From: a virus
Virus record (IMG/VR): IMGVR_UViG_3300031576_000253
Coordinates: 1 to 26,793 of that record
DNA: 26,793 bases
Reading direction: 5' to 3' (one strand)
Part shown: one piece after another, positions 8,418 to 14,575 of the stretch
Layout of the letters: each line of letters opens with the position of its first letter
Numbering within the stretch: position 1 is the stretch's first letter
The notes under the pieces: generated by a model
Seen by the model: the letters and a program-made list of their open reading frames with translations, nothing else
What the model was told of the DNA's origin: nothing
The model's database searches: none
Made by a program: the position numbers and the translations under genes

Positions 8418-8431
8418 CCTCTAAAGGCGTA
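8418..8431 (-). promoter_or_regulatory. Candidate phage promoter box for the virion operon
   Basis: Read on the minus strand this is TACGCCTTTAGAGG, preceded by 5 bases and then the operator palindrome. It is an exact inverted copy of the box at 8455-8468 and matches 11824-11837 and 14375-14388 in TACGCCTTWAGA. A TTTA followed by GAGG resembles the TATA/GGGA start region of T7-class promoters. Assignment to the phage polymerase is inference. Confidence 0.6.
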
Positions 8432-8436
8432 GGAAG

Positions 8437-8449
8437 GTCACTAAGTTAC
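8437..8449. promoter_or_regulatory. Operator palindrome between divergent promoter boxes
   Basis: GTCACTAAGTTAC, a near-perfect dyad (GTNACT-A-AGTNAC), centred between two inverted promoter boxes with 5 bases on each side. The same 13-mer recurs at 9288, 9342, 11788 and 14339. One bound dimer here would block both directions. The binding protein is not shown by sequence; the MarR-like regulator at 11255-11608 is the best candidate. Confidence 0.65.
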
Positions 8450-8454
8450 GTTCA

Positions 8455-8468
8455 TACGCCTTTAGAGG
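8455..8468 (+). promoter_or_regulatory. Candidate phage promoter box reading right
   Basis: TACGCCTTTAGAGG on the plus strand, 5 bases after the operator, with GTTCA as spacer exactly as at 11819-11823. It points toward a terminator 85 bases downstream, so its product may be a short RNA. Confidence 0.55.
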
Positions 8469-8594
8469 GAAGCGGAAAGCCAGCATATAGATTTAATACA
8501 GCTATAAAACGGTGTTTAACCTGTCTCCTTTCTCTACACACTCCTCATAGCAAAGGCAGTGCCCTCCTCACGGAGTCCACTGCCTTCTCTTTTT
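8465..8594 (+). ncRNA. Possible short phage RNA between promoter box and terminator
   Basis: A right-facing promoter box ends at 8468 and a strong terminator ends near 8594, with no credible gene between. A predicted RNA of about 130 nt would carry ACTCCTCAT (8540-8548) just before its terminator stem. That stretch is complementary to ATGAGGAGT at the ribosome sites of the genes starting at 9396 and 10378. Transcription and pairing are inferred; the complementary core is also a general anti-Shine-Dalgarno sequence. Confidence 0.35.
8553..8594 (+). terminator. Rho-independent terminator
   Basis: Perfect 9-bp arms AAGGCAGTG (8553-8561) and CACTGCCTT (8578-8586) are followed by CTCTTTTTCTTT. 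Direction is plus. Confidence 0.8.
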
Positions 8595-8744
8595 CTTTCA
8601 GGCTACTTTTTGAAGGAAATTTGTGAAAGGGTATATCGTATGCCGACGATCCCCGCTTCCCCCCTCAACCCGGTCTCTCGGCCCTATATGGAAATCAAGA
8701 GTCGTTATAGCGCCAGACTGCATACCTGTTATGGATGCTCTCTA

Positions 8745-8966
8745 AAACCTGTAAACCATTGAATATACTGGGATACAGGCATATACACCACCACCATAAA
8801 AACAAGAGATTCCCCAGTTTTTCCACAGTTGGCCCGGTAAACTAGCTATTCCCAAGCATCCTAGCCCTGTCATTCTAACCCGGATTTTTTATCCGCATTC
8901 ATTTCCCTTATCTATTGTTTGAGGGTGTATAGCTATAACTCAATAGGGACAATGGTTTACAGGTTT
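8745..8966. repeat. Perfect 17-bp inverted repeat 188 bases apart
   Basis: The arm at 8745-8761 (AAACCTGTAAACCATTG) is the exact reverse complement of 8950-8966. A related sequence, CAATGGGTTACA, is at 9008-9019. The enclosed DNA includes a DnaA-box-like TTTTCCACA (8819-8827). Confidence 0.75.
8811..8830. repeat. Tandem TCCNCAGTT site, copy 1
   Basis: TCCCCAGTTTTTCCACAGTT: two direct TCCNCAGTT units at 11-bp period. It matches three sites in and next to the second recombinase gene about 17 kb away (25836, 25866, 26125). The overlap with a DnaA-box consensus (TTTTCCACA) is an alternative reading. Confidence 0.6.
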
Positions 8967-9254
8967 AAAAATTAAAGTAATGTGGAATAATGTAGATAAA
9001 ATGGGTGCAATGGGTTACAACGATCACCAAGCATGGAGTGTGATCCCTGGCAATGAGAGACCTATACATAACAATCCCGTTTCTAGGGAGCGTTTATATC
9101 GATTTCCGATTATGTTCCCGTGCTTCACCATTTTTAATCACTTCCAAGCATCGGGATGAAACTTTCTTTTGTGTTGGTTCAGTGTGTGGAGTATTTACGC
9201 CTTATTTTCGGAAATCGGAAGCCCTCCAAAAAGAGGGTTAAAAAAATTGATGGG

Positions 9255-9283
9255 TTGACAAGGCGGGGGATGAGGTATTACAT
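9255..9283 (+). promoter_or_regulatory. Host-type early promoter candidate
   Basis: A perfect TTGACA at 9255-9260 is followed 15-17 bases later by a weak -10 (TATTAC at 9276 or TTACAT at 9278). The first operator palindrome (9288-9300) falls at the expected transcription start, the classic arrangement for a repressed early promoter. The weak -10 lowers confidence. Confidence 0.5.
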
Positions 9284-9287
9284 GAAG

Positions 9288-9318
9288 GTAACTAAGTTAC
9301 AGTCTTTCAATAAGTGAC
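9288..9318. promoter_or_regulatory. Operator pair O1 of the early operon
   Basis: GTAACTAAGTTAC (9288-9300), a perfect 6-bp-arm dyad, with a partner 18 bp downstream (9306-9318) retaining a full AGTGAC half-site. Confidence 0.65.
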
Positions 9319-9341
9319 TTTCTTTTTTTATCCCAAAGACG

Positions 9342-9372
9342 GTAACTAAGTGACCTTCTGTAAGAAAGTGAC
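9342..9372. promoter_or_regulatory. Operator pair O2 of the early operon
   Basis: GTAACTAAGTGAC (9342-9354) with GTAAGAAAGTGAC 18 bp downstream (9360-9372). The first lies in a 32-base block, including a T7 run, repeated with one mismatch at 11769-11800 before the RNA polymerase gene. The pair ends just before the ribosome site of the ArdC-like gene. Confidence 0.65.
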
Positions 9373-9395
9373 GTAACCAATGAGGAGTACAACCC

Positions 9396-10289
9396 ATGAA
9401 CAAACCAAAGCGCGATCTCTATCAGGAGATCACCGACAAGATCATTGTTTCCCTGGAACAAGGCGTAAGACCCTGGAAATGCCCTTGGGATCAAGCCCGT
9501 TACGGTGGCTTTGAGGGCATCCCGTACAACGTCAAAACGGGCTATTCCTACCGTGGGATCAATATCCCGATTCTTTGGGCAACCCAACAGGAAAAAGGCT
9601 ATCAAGCCAACGCATGGCTATCCTACAAACAAGCCGAACAATTAGGCGGCAACGTCAAGCGCGGTGAAAAATCGACTACCGTTGTTTACTGGAATTTCCT
9701 GGATAAAGAGGAAGACGGCAAGCACAAGCGCATCCCGTTTATGAAATGGTACAACGTCTTCAACCTGGATCAGTGTGAAGGCATCGAATCAAAACCCGCT
9801 ATCAAGCGGGAACAAACATGGGATGACCTCCAACATATTGAGGGCATCATCCAGGTCAACAAGGTTGATCTCCGGTTTGAAGCCGCAGGCGTTCGGGCCT
9901 GCTATTCCCCAACGTTCGATTTTATCAGCATGCCGAAAAAAGAACGCTTCAAAACCCAGGGGGATTATTATTGCACCCTGTTCCATGAAATGACGCACTG
10001 GACGGGCCACCATTCCAGGCTTGAGCGGGAGTTCAAAGGCCGATTCGGGGATGAGGCTTATGCTTTTGAGGAGTTGATCGCCGAAATGGGATCGGCTTTC
10101 CTGTTTGCCGATCTGGGCCTGGAAGGGAACGTACAACACGATTCCTATATTGCCTCATGGCTTCGGGTTCTCAAGAACGACAAGAAAGCCATATTCAAGG
10201 CCGCTACCGAGGCCAGCAAAGCCCATCAATTCATTCTCAAGGTATCCGGTGAACTGGAAGAGCCGGAATCAATGGAGGAAGCCGCCTAG
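9396..10289 (+). CDS. ArdC-like antirestriction protein
   Basis: A protein of 297 aa. The N-terminal domain (about 7-130) has the ArdC/DUF1738 pattern LYQEITDKIIVSLEQGVRPW and the ssDNA-binding-domain motif IPYNVKTGYSYRGINIPILW. The C-terminal zincin-like domain carries HEMTH (H197, E198, H201) followed by WTGH and a downstream EELIAEMGSAFL. ArdC proteins bind single-stranded DNA and protect incoming DNA from restriction. As the first gene of the early operon it fits protection on entry. GAGGAG stands 8 bases before the ATG, and two operator pairs lie just upstream. Confidence 0.88.
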   Translation: MNKPKRDLYQEITDKIIVSLEQGVRPWKCPWDQARYGGFEGIPYNVKTGYSYRGINIPILWATQQEKGYQANAWLSYKQAEQLGGNVKRGEKSTTVVYWNFLDKEEDGKHKRIPFMKWYNVFNLDQCEGIESKPAIKREQTWDDLQHIEGIIQVNKVDLRFEAAGVRACYSPTFDFISMPKKERFKTQGDYYCTLFHEMTHWTGHHSRLEREFKGRFGDEAYAFEELIAEMGSAFLFADLGLEGNVQHDSYIASWLRVLKNDKKAIFKAATEASKAHQFILKVSGELEEPESMEEAA

Positions 10290-10331
10290 TGCGGCTCTCT
10301 CCCTTCAGTCCCTAACGTTCAGGGATTGTAG

Positions 10332-10347
10332 GGAGGGATCACCCTCC
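10332..10347 (+). other. GC-rich tetraloop hairpin between early genes
   Basis: GGAGGG, loop ATCA, CCCTCC: perfect 6-bp stem in the spacer before the 10378 gene. No T-run follows. Probably an mRNA-processing or stability element. Confidence 0.4.
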
Positions 10348-10377
10348 ATTGTCAGTAAACCATGAGGAGTAACAACC

Positions 10378-10773
10378 ATGAACGCAGTCTATGAACAGGA
10401 TATGTATTACCGCTTCAACCCCTTTGCCAAAAACTGGATCGCTACCAGTGGCGTTATGAACTACTGCGAAAGAAACAAATGCTTTTGGGTGTTGGATACC
10501 TTGGCCTCTTACGTGCCAACCCTCGCCAAGGAAAAAGGCGTTGACTATTGCCTCATCGTAACCGTTGAAGTCAGCCCGGATCAAAAGGCTGTTTTCAAAA
10601 TTACCCAGGAAGAGCATGACGAGGAAGGCAACAGCGCCGATAAGACCCTGATCCGTCAGGACATCGACTATACAGACCTCAAAGAGGGTTTGAAGTTCTG
10701 GGCCATCAACGAGACGAGCGGAAGCTATGATCCCACGGCTCAAACCGTGGTTTTGCTCCCGGATGAATATTAA
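10378..10773 (+). CDS. DUF6876-like protein
   Basis: A protein of 131 aa. A segment YYRFNPFAKNWIATSGVMNY is followed by CERNKCFWVLDTLASYVP, matching the pattern of DUF6876 (a fish-out of a Tyr/Phe, 'GV..', then W-LLD--A). These proteins are often found beside ArdC-like genes on phages and plasmids; function unknown. The rest alternates beta-like segments with acidic loops. The ribosome site ATGAGGAGT is identical to that of the ArdC-like gene. An immunity- or antirestriction-related role is guilt by association only. Confidence 0.6.
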   Translation: MNAVYEQDMYYRFNPFAKNWIATSGVMNYCERNKCFWVLDTLASYVPTLAKEKGVDYCLIVTVEVSPDQKAVFKITQEEHDEEGNSADKTLIRQDIDYTDLKEGLKFWAINETSGSYDPTAQTVVLLPDEY

Positions 10774-10782
10774 CCCGTCGAA

Positions 10783-10821
10783 ACCGGCTTTGGCCGGTCG
10801 AGCGGGGATAGGCTACCGCTC
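10783..10821 (+). other. Two adjacent GC-rich hairpins
   Basis: ACCGGC-TTTG-GCCGGT (10783-10798) is directly followed by GAGCGG...CCGCTC (10800-10821), both perfect 6-bp stems, in the spacer after the DUF6876-like gene. No T-run, so partial termination or RNA processing is uncertain. Confidence 0.45.
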
Positions 10822-10856
10822 CTGATGAGACAGCCTGAACAAGAGGAGTTTTTAAA

Positions 10857-11150
10857 ATGCTTGAAGTTAATATATGCCCCAAGTGTGGTAAGAGATTGCA
10901 AACACCTACAGCACGTCAATGTTTTGAGGATTGCGCCGGAAAAATCCTGCTACGTTGCGGTTCCCACCGGGCAAGGCATAAGCTCTTTTCCCTGCTGGCG
11001 GATAAACCCCAAGGCTTTTACTCCTGGAAAACCCATGCCACGGGTGGGTTTTACGAGGTTCCAAACAAGGTTGTACCCAAAGCGCTTGAGATTACCGGGA
11101 TTACCAGGGCATCCAAACGCTATGAGTATCATCCCTGCTGGAACTATTAG
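10857..11150 (+). CDS. Small zinc-ribbon-like early protein
   Basis: A protein of 97 aa with an N-terminal CPKCG (residues 8-12) and further Cys residues at CFEDC and RCG that could complete a metal site. The C-terminal half is basic and aromatic. AGAGGAGT precedes the ATG. Not recognised as a family; a nucleic-acid-binding or host-takeover role is possible but unsupported. A longer overlapping frame from 10825 has no ribosome site and was not chosen. Confidence 0.65.
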   Translation: MLEVNICPKCGKRLQTPTARQCFEDCAGKILLRCGSHRARHKLFSLLADKPQGFYSWKTHATGGFYEVPNKVVPKALEITGITRASKRYEYHPCWNY

Positions 11151-11185
11151 CCTCAAGGTAGTTTATGGGGTAGAATGATTAGACG

Positions 11186-11234
11186 GTCACTTGGAGAAAG
11201 ACCCTCTTTTTTGTCCAGACTATCAGAAAGTGAC
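11186..11234. promoter_or_regulatory. Operator half-sites flanking the regulator leader
   Basis: GTCACT at 11186-11191 and AGTGAC at 11229-11234 are intact half-sites of the GTNACT/AGTNAC operator in inverted orientation, 37 bases apart. They sit immediately upstream of the MarR-like gene, consistent with autoregulation at lower affinity. No clear sigma70 promoter is visible between them. Confidence 0.45.
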
Positions 11235-11254
11235 AACGATAGGAGTTTAAACCC

Positions 11255-11608
11255 ATGAGTAGCAGTCCCGAAATCAGACGCTTGATTAAGTGTATCGAAT
11301 TTCTTAATGAGACGTTTTCTCCACGTCTTACCCTGGATAATCTTGCTCTCTTCCTGTTGATTGCCGAGAAAAGCCCATACCCCATGATTGATCTGGCCAG
11401 CCGGTATGATAACGATACCAGCCGAACTTCCAAAAAGGTAAACGCCTTGGCTGATCAGCGCTATGGAGGGGGAACCTACAAGGAAGGTTATCGGGTTATT
11501 TATACCGCAGAGAATCAAGAGAACCGCGCCTACAAAGACGCCTACCTGTCCGAGAAGGGAGCGGAAATCAAAAACAAGCTGATTTCCATCCTGAAGTCCA
11601 GTAAATAG
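11255..11608 (+). CDS. MarR-like winged-helix regulator, candidate lysogeny repressor
   Basis: A protein of 117 aa. Residues 28-66 (LDNLALFLLIAEKSPYPMIDLASR then SRTSKKVNALAD) match the helix-turn-helix of MarR-type winged helices. Residues 79-97 (GYRVIYTAENQENRAYKDAY) fit the beta wing, and LSEKGAEIKNKLISIL is the C-terminal dimerisation helix with the familiar LT/LS-x-KG. Such dimers bind short palindromes like the 13-bp repeats of this phage. It is the only clear regulator in the early region and is flanked by half-sites upstream and two terminators downstream. AGGAGT precedes the ATG. Being the repressor of the operators is inference. Confidence 0.7.
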   Translation: MSSSPEIRRLIKCIEFLNETFSPRLTLDNLALFLLIAEKSPYPMIDLASRYDNDTSRTSKKVNALADQRYGGGTYKEGYRVIYTAENQENRAYKDAYLSEKGAEIKNKLISILKSSK

Positions 11609-11653
11609 CGGTATTTTCGGGCTTTTTTGACATAAAAACATATAAAACCAACT

Positions 11654-11678
11654 AAAACCCTGTCTATGACGGGGTTTT
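11654..11678 (+). terminator. Terminator after the regulator gene
   Basis: Arms AAAACCCTG and CGGGGTTTT (9 bp, one G-U) around a 7-nt loop; the 3' arm ends in TTTT. Confidence 0.7.
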
Positions 11679-11702
11679 AATGTTTAAAGCCATATACAAC
11701 AT

Positions 11703-11775
11703 GGGCATAAAGCCTATGGATAGTGCATTTCAGTGTGGTACGGCACTATCCAGAGCGCTATGTGCCCTTTTTTTT
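11703..11775 (+). terminator. Two-tier hairpin with T8 tract before the polymerase promoter
   Basis: Inner arms GGATAGTGC (11718-11726) and GCACTATCC (11743-11751) are perfect. Outer arms GGGCATA (11703) and TATGTGCCC (11759-11767) pair with a 2-nt bulge, followed by eight Ts. It is a strong terminator that would insulate the RNA polymerase gene from early-operon read-through. Confidence 0.75.
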
Positions 11776-11787
11776 ATCCCAAATACG

Positions 11788-11818
11788 GTAACTAAGTGAC
11801 AGTCATTCCGATAGTTAC
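11788..11818. promoter_or_regulatory. Operator pair upstream of the RNA polymerase gene
   Basis: GTAACTAAGTGAC (11788-11800) and, 18 bp downstream, a half-site ending AGTTAC (11806-11818). The outer halves also form a GTAACTA/TAGTTAC dyad. The partner abuts the promoter box by 5 bases. Confidence 0.65.
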
Positions 11819-11823
11819 GTTCA

Positions 11824-11837
11824 TACGCCTTAAGAAC
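11824..11837 (+). promoter_or_regulatory. Candidate promoter box of the RNA polymerase gene
   Basis: TACGCCTTAAGAAC, with spacer GTTCA identical to that at 8450-8454. If it is a phage-polymerase promoter, the polymerase gene is self-activating. No sigma70 elements are evident here. Confidence 0.55.
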
Positions 11838-11880
11838 CAGGGCAACGGTGCATGCAGAGGTAACACAAGGAGGCAATGTC

Positions 11881-14334
11881 ATGACAAACCTGAACGTGCA
11901 ATCCAAACATGATCAACAGCTACAACTTGAAGAGGAAATGATCGGAGCCGGTATCGCCCGGTATCGAAACGATCTTGCCAAGGCCGCCACCAAGGATTTA
12001 CAAGCGTCAACAAAGGCCGGTCTTAAGATTTTAAAAAACACGCTACAACCTCTAACCAAGGCTATCGAAACATTTATACAGCCCTCCAAGGGCGTGAGGG
12101 TTCCCAAGACGCATTACTATCTGGGCTTGCTGGATGCTGAAAGCATTGCGTTTATCACCCTGAAATCCGTGTTGAATAGCATCACCAAACGGGTGACTCT
12201 CACCAAGGCAGCTTTGGATATAGGGGAGTTAATCGAAGATGAAACGAGACTCCGGTACTTTGAGAAAAGAGACCCGAAGCTCTACCAGCAAATCCATAAC
12301 AAGGTTAAGAACAAATCATCCTACGATCACAAGCGAACGGTTTTTGTTCACTACATGAACAAGAATGAAATCGAGTGGACACCGTGGCCCAAGTCCGACA
12401 AGCTGCGACTGGGCGAGGATTGTATCCACATCCTGATTCAATCGACCCGTCTGGCTGAAATTCTCATGAAGGGCGATGGCCGCTATTACATCACGGCAAC
12501 GGAGGAAACACTTCACTGGTTCGAGAAAGAAAACAAGCTCTGTGAAGTGCTATCCCCTTCGTTTTACCCGATGGTGATTGAGCCAAGGGACTGGACTTCC
12601 CCAACCGAAGGCGGGTATCTCACCAACATTAACCGACAAGTGCGTCTGGTAAAAACGTACAACAAGCCCTACCTGGAAGAGTTGAAAAACGTTCCCATGC
12701 CGCTGGTTTATCAGGCGATTAACCATCTCCAGAAAACGCCCTGGAAAATCAATCAACAGGTTCTCACGGTAGCCGATGCCTTGTGGGACGTTGATTCCGA
12801 AATAGCCAACCTGCCCCCAAGGGACGATTCCCAACCACGCCCCTGTCCTTTCCCTTCCGACTTGAACCCAAAGGACATGACACCCTCCCAGTTCGAGATT
12901 TTTATTGACTGGAAGAGAGAGGCGGCACGGATTTATGAAAACAATATCACCAACCGTTCCAAGCGTTTGCTGGTCAGCAAGGTGCTGTATCTGGCCCACA
13001 AGTTCAAGGATGAAGCCCGGATTTACTTTCCCCACATGCTCGATTTCCGGGGCCGGGTATATGCCATTCCCCATTTCTTAAACCCGCAAAGCACCGATCT
13101 TTCCAAAGCACTGTTGACCTTCGCCAATGGAAAGCCGATTACCAACGAAACGGCGGGAAACTGGCTTGCCATTCATGGGGCCAATGTCTATGGCTACGAT
13201 AAAGTCAGTCTGGAAGAGCGTGTTCAGTTCATCCATCGGATGCAAGACACCATTCTCGCCATAGCGGATGACCCATTTGGTTATCGGAAATGGACAGAAG
13301 CGGATAAGCCCTGGCAGTTTCTCGCCTTCTGTTTTGAATGGGCCGGATACCTGAAAGAGGGTTACGGGTACGTTTCCCACTTGCCCATTGCGTTGGATGG
13401 CAGTTGCAACGGTCTTCAGCATTTCAGCGCCATGTTGCGCGATCATATCGGCGGCGAGGCGGTCAATTTAATCCCCAGCGACAAGCCACAAGACATATAC
13501 CAACGTGTGGCCGATGTGGTTATCGAAAAACTAAAAAACGATGATTCCAAACTGGCCCGTCAGTGGCTTGAATTTGGCATTGACCGGAAGATCACGAAAC
13601 GCCCTGTCATGATTCTCCCCTATGGTGGAACCCGTCAGGCATGCCGGGAATACATCGAAGAGCATATATGGGAATCTCTGCATGCCGGTCAATCCAACCT
13701 CTTTGCCGAAGGCGACAAATCCAACATCTTTGAAGCGTCCCTCTATTTGGCGGGGCTTGTCTGGGACAGCATCGGCGAGGTTGTTGTCGCGGCCCGTGGG
13801 GTTATGGGGTGGCTTCGCAAGGCAGCCAGCCTTGCCGCCAAGGAAGGGCTTCCGGTCAACTGGACGAGTCCTTCCGGCTTTCCCGTTCAGCAAGCCTATC
13901 ATGAAGTCCGCTTTCGCCAACTCAAAACCCAGTTGAACGGAAACATTCTCAAACCCATTCAACATACCCTTCAGGAGTACACGGACGCGATAGACAAGCG
14001 CCGCCAATCGGACGGCATTTCTCCGAACTTTGTTCACTCGATGGATGCCGCCGCCCTCCACCTGTATGTCAACCGGGCGGTGGATCGGTATGACCTTGAA
14101 TCGTTCTGTCTTGTCCATGACAGTTACGGCACACTGGCGGCTGATACAGAGCTTTCAGCCCAGTGCATCCGGGAAGTTTTCGTGGAGATGTACCAGGACG
14201 ACGTACTGGAGGACTTCCGAACGCAACTGCTTGATTTGATCTCGTCCCGAAACGCCAACAAGCTGCCCTTGGTTCCGCCCAAAGGCAAGCTGGATTTGGA
14301 GGTGGTCAAGCAAAGCGCCTTTTTCTTCGCCTAG
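11881..14334 (+). CDS. T7-type single-subunit DNA-directed RNA polymerase
   Basis: A protein of 817 aa (T7 gp1 is 883). The start at 11881 has AAGGAGG 6 bases upstream; an in-frame ATG at 11848 lacks this. Diagnostic motifs are LDGSCNGLQHFSAMLRD (motif A, catalytic Asp), KRPVMILPYGGTRQACREY (motif B, Lys and Tyr), SPNFVHSMDAAALH, LVHDSYGT (motif C, catalytic Asp) and the C-terminal FFFA foot. It transcribes middle and late phage genes from its own promoters. The gene lies alone between insulating terminators with an operator pair and box upstream, and a second operator-plus-box cassette begins 5 bases after its stop. Confidence 0.97.
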   Translation: MTNLNVQSKHDQQLQLEEEMIGAGIARYRNDLAKAATKDLQASTKAGLKILKNTLQPLTKAIETFIQPSKGVRVPKTHYYLGLLDAESIAFITLKSVLNSITKRVTLTKAALDIGELIEDETRLRYFEKRDPKLYQQIHNKVKNKSSYDHKRTVFVHYMNKNEIEWTPWPKSDKLRLGEDCIHILIQSTRLAEILMKGDGRYYITATEETLHWFEKENKLCEVLSPSFYPMVIEPRDWTSPTEGGYLTNINRQVRLVKTYNKPYLEELKNVPMPLVYQAINHLQKTPWKINQQVLTVADALWDVDSEIANLPPRDDSQPRPCPFPSDLNPKDMTPSQFEIFIDWKREAARIYENNITNRSKRLLVSKVLYLAHKFKDEARIYFPHMLDFRGRVYAIPHFLNPQSTDLSKALLTFANGKPITNETAGNWLAIHGANVYGYDKVSLEERVQFIHRMQDTILAIADDPFGYRKWTEADKPWQFLAFCFEWAGYLKEGYGYVSHLPIALDGSCNGLQHFSAMLRDHIGGEAVNLIPSDKPQDIYQRVADVVIEKLKNDDSKLARQWLEFGIDRKITKRPVMILPYGGTRQACREYIEEHIWESLHAGQSNLFAEGDKSNIFEASLYLAGLVWDSIGEVVVAARGVMGWLRKAASLAAKEGLPVNWTSPSGFPVQQAYHEVRFRQLKTQLNGNILKPIQHTLQEYTDAIDKRRQSDGISPNFVHSMDAAALHLYVNRAVDRYDLESFCLVHDSYGTLAADTELSAQCIREVFVEMYQDDVLEDFRTQLLDLISSRNANKLPLVPPKGKLDLEVVKQSAFFFA

Positions 14335-14338
14335 CTAG

Positions 14339-14369
14339 GTAACTAAGTGACAGTCATTCCAATAGTTAC
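14339..14369. promoter_or_regulatory. Operator pair upstream of the replication operon
   Basis: GTAACTAAGTGAC (14339-14351) with a half-site ending AGTTAC 18 bp on (14357-14369). The whole cassette 14338-14388 differs from 11787-11837 at only a few bases. Confidence 0.65.
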
Positions 14370-14374
14370 TTTTA

Positions 14375-14388
14375 TACGCCTTAAGAAC
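14375..14388 (+). promoter_or_regulatory. Candidate promoter box of the replication operon
   Basis: TACGCCTTAAGAAC, identical to 11824-11837, 20 bases before the first gene of the operon. Confidence 0.55.
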
Positions 14389-14408
14389 AAACAAAACGGA
14401 GGTGCATT

Positions 14409-14573
14409 ATGAATAACCCGTTATTACAGCGTTTATCCCCGGTTATCAAAGACTGGTTTGAACTCCCGGAGCCTTATGTCCTGGTTCCCCAGGAAATACC
14501 CGTTCCGGTGTTTCAGCCACTCCAGGTTCCCCAATTGATGCCTTACTCACGCTTCCAAGCAAAGGAGTCATGA
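14409..14573 (+). CDS. 54-aa small protein heading the replication operon
   Basis: It has a strong GGAGG site and an ATG 7 bases on. The frame encodes an acidic/hydrophobic Pro-rich peptide, MNNPLLQRLSPVIKDWFELP and onward with PEPYVLVPQEIPVPVF. Its stop (TGA at 14571-14573) overlaps ATG at 14570 of the next gene. It occupies the place where T7 carries small host-takeover genes (around 1.7-2.5). No homologue is recognised. Confidence 0.6.
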   Translation: MNNPLLQRLSPVIKDWFELPEPYVLVPQEIPVPVFQPLQVPQLMPYSRFQAKES

Positions 14574-14575
14574 CT

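Larger units (their letters stand above)
8595..9254. other. Non-coding control region without a credible gene
   Basis: About 660 bases in which open frames lack ribosome sites and recognisable protein character. It holds a 17-bp inverted repeat (8745/8950), one copy of the tandem TCCNCAGTT site (8811), and a small CGGAT/ATCCG hairpin with T-loop (8881-8895). Three copies of CCAAGCAT (8852, 9027, 9144) and AT-rich stretches around 8965-9000 complete it. A replication origin or remote recombinase-binding site is possible; neither is shown. Confidence 0.5.

Noticed and set aside
9195-9206. A further TACGCC-like promoter box (TTTACGCCTTATT)
   Set aside because: Lacks the TTWAGA end and has no operator half-site at the fixed 5-base distance.
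9053-9241. Open frame of 62 codons in the non-coding control region
   Set aside because: No ribosome site near its ATG, Cys/Phe-rich random-looking sequence, and the region is better explained by repeats and regulatory sites.
13531-14118. Open frame of 195 codons on the minus strand inside the RNA polymerase gene
   Set aside because: Shadow of conserved polymerase motifs; no ribosome site or coding character.
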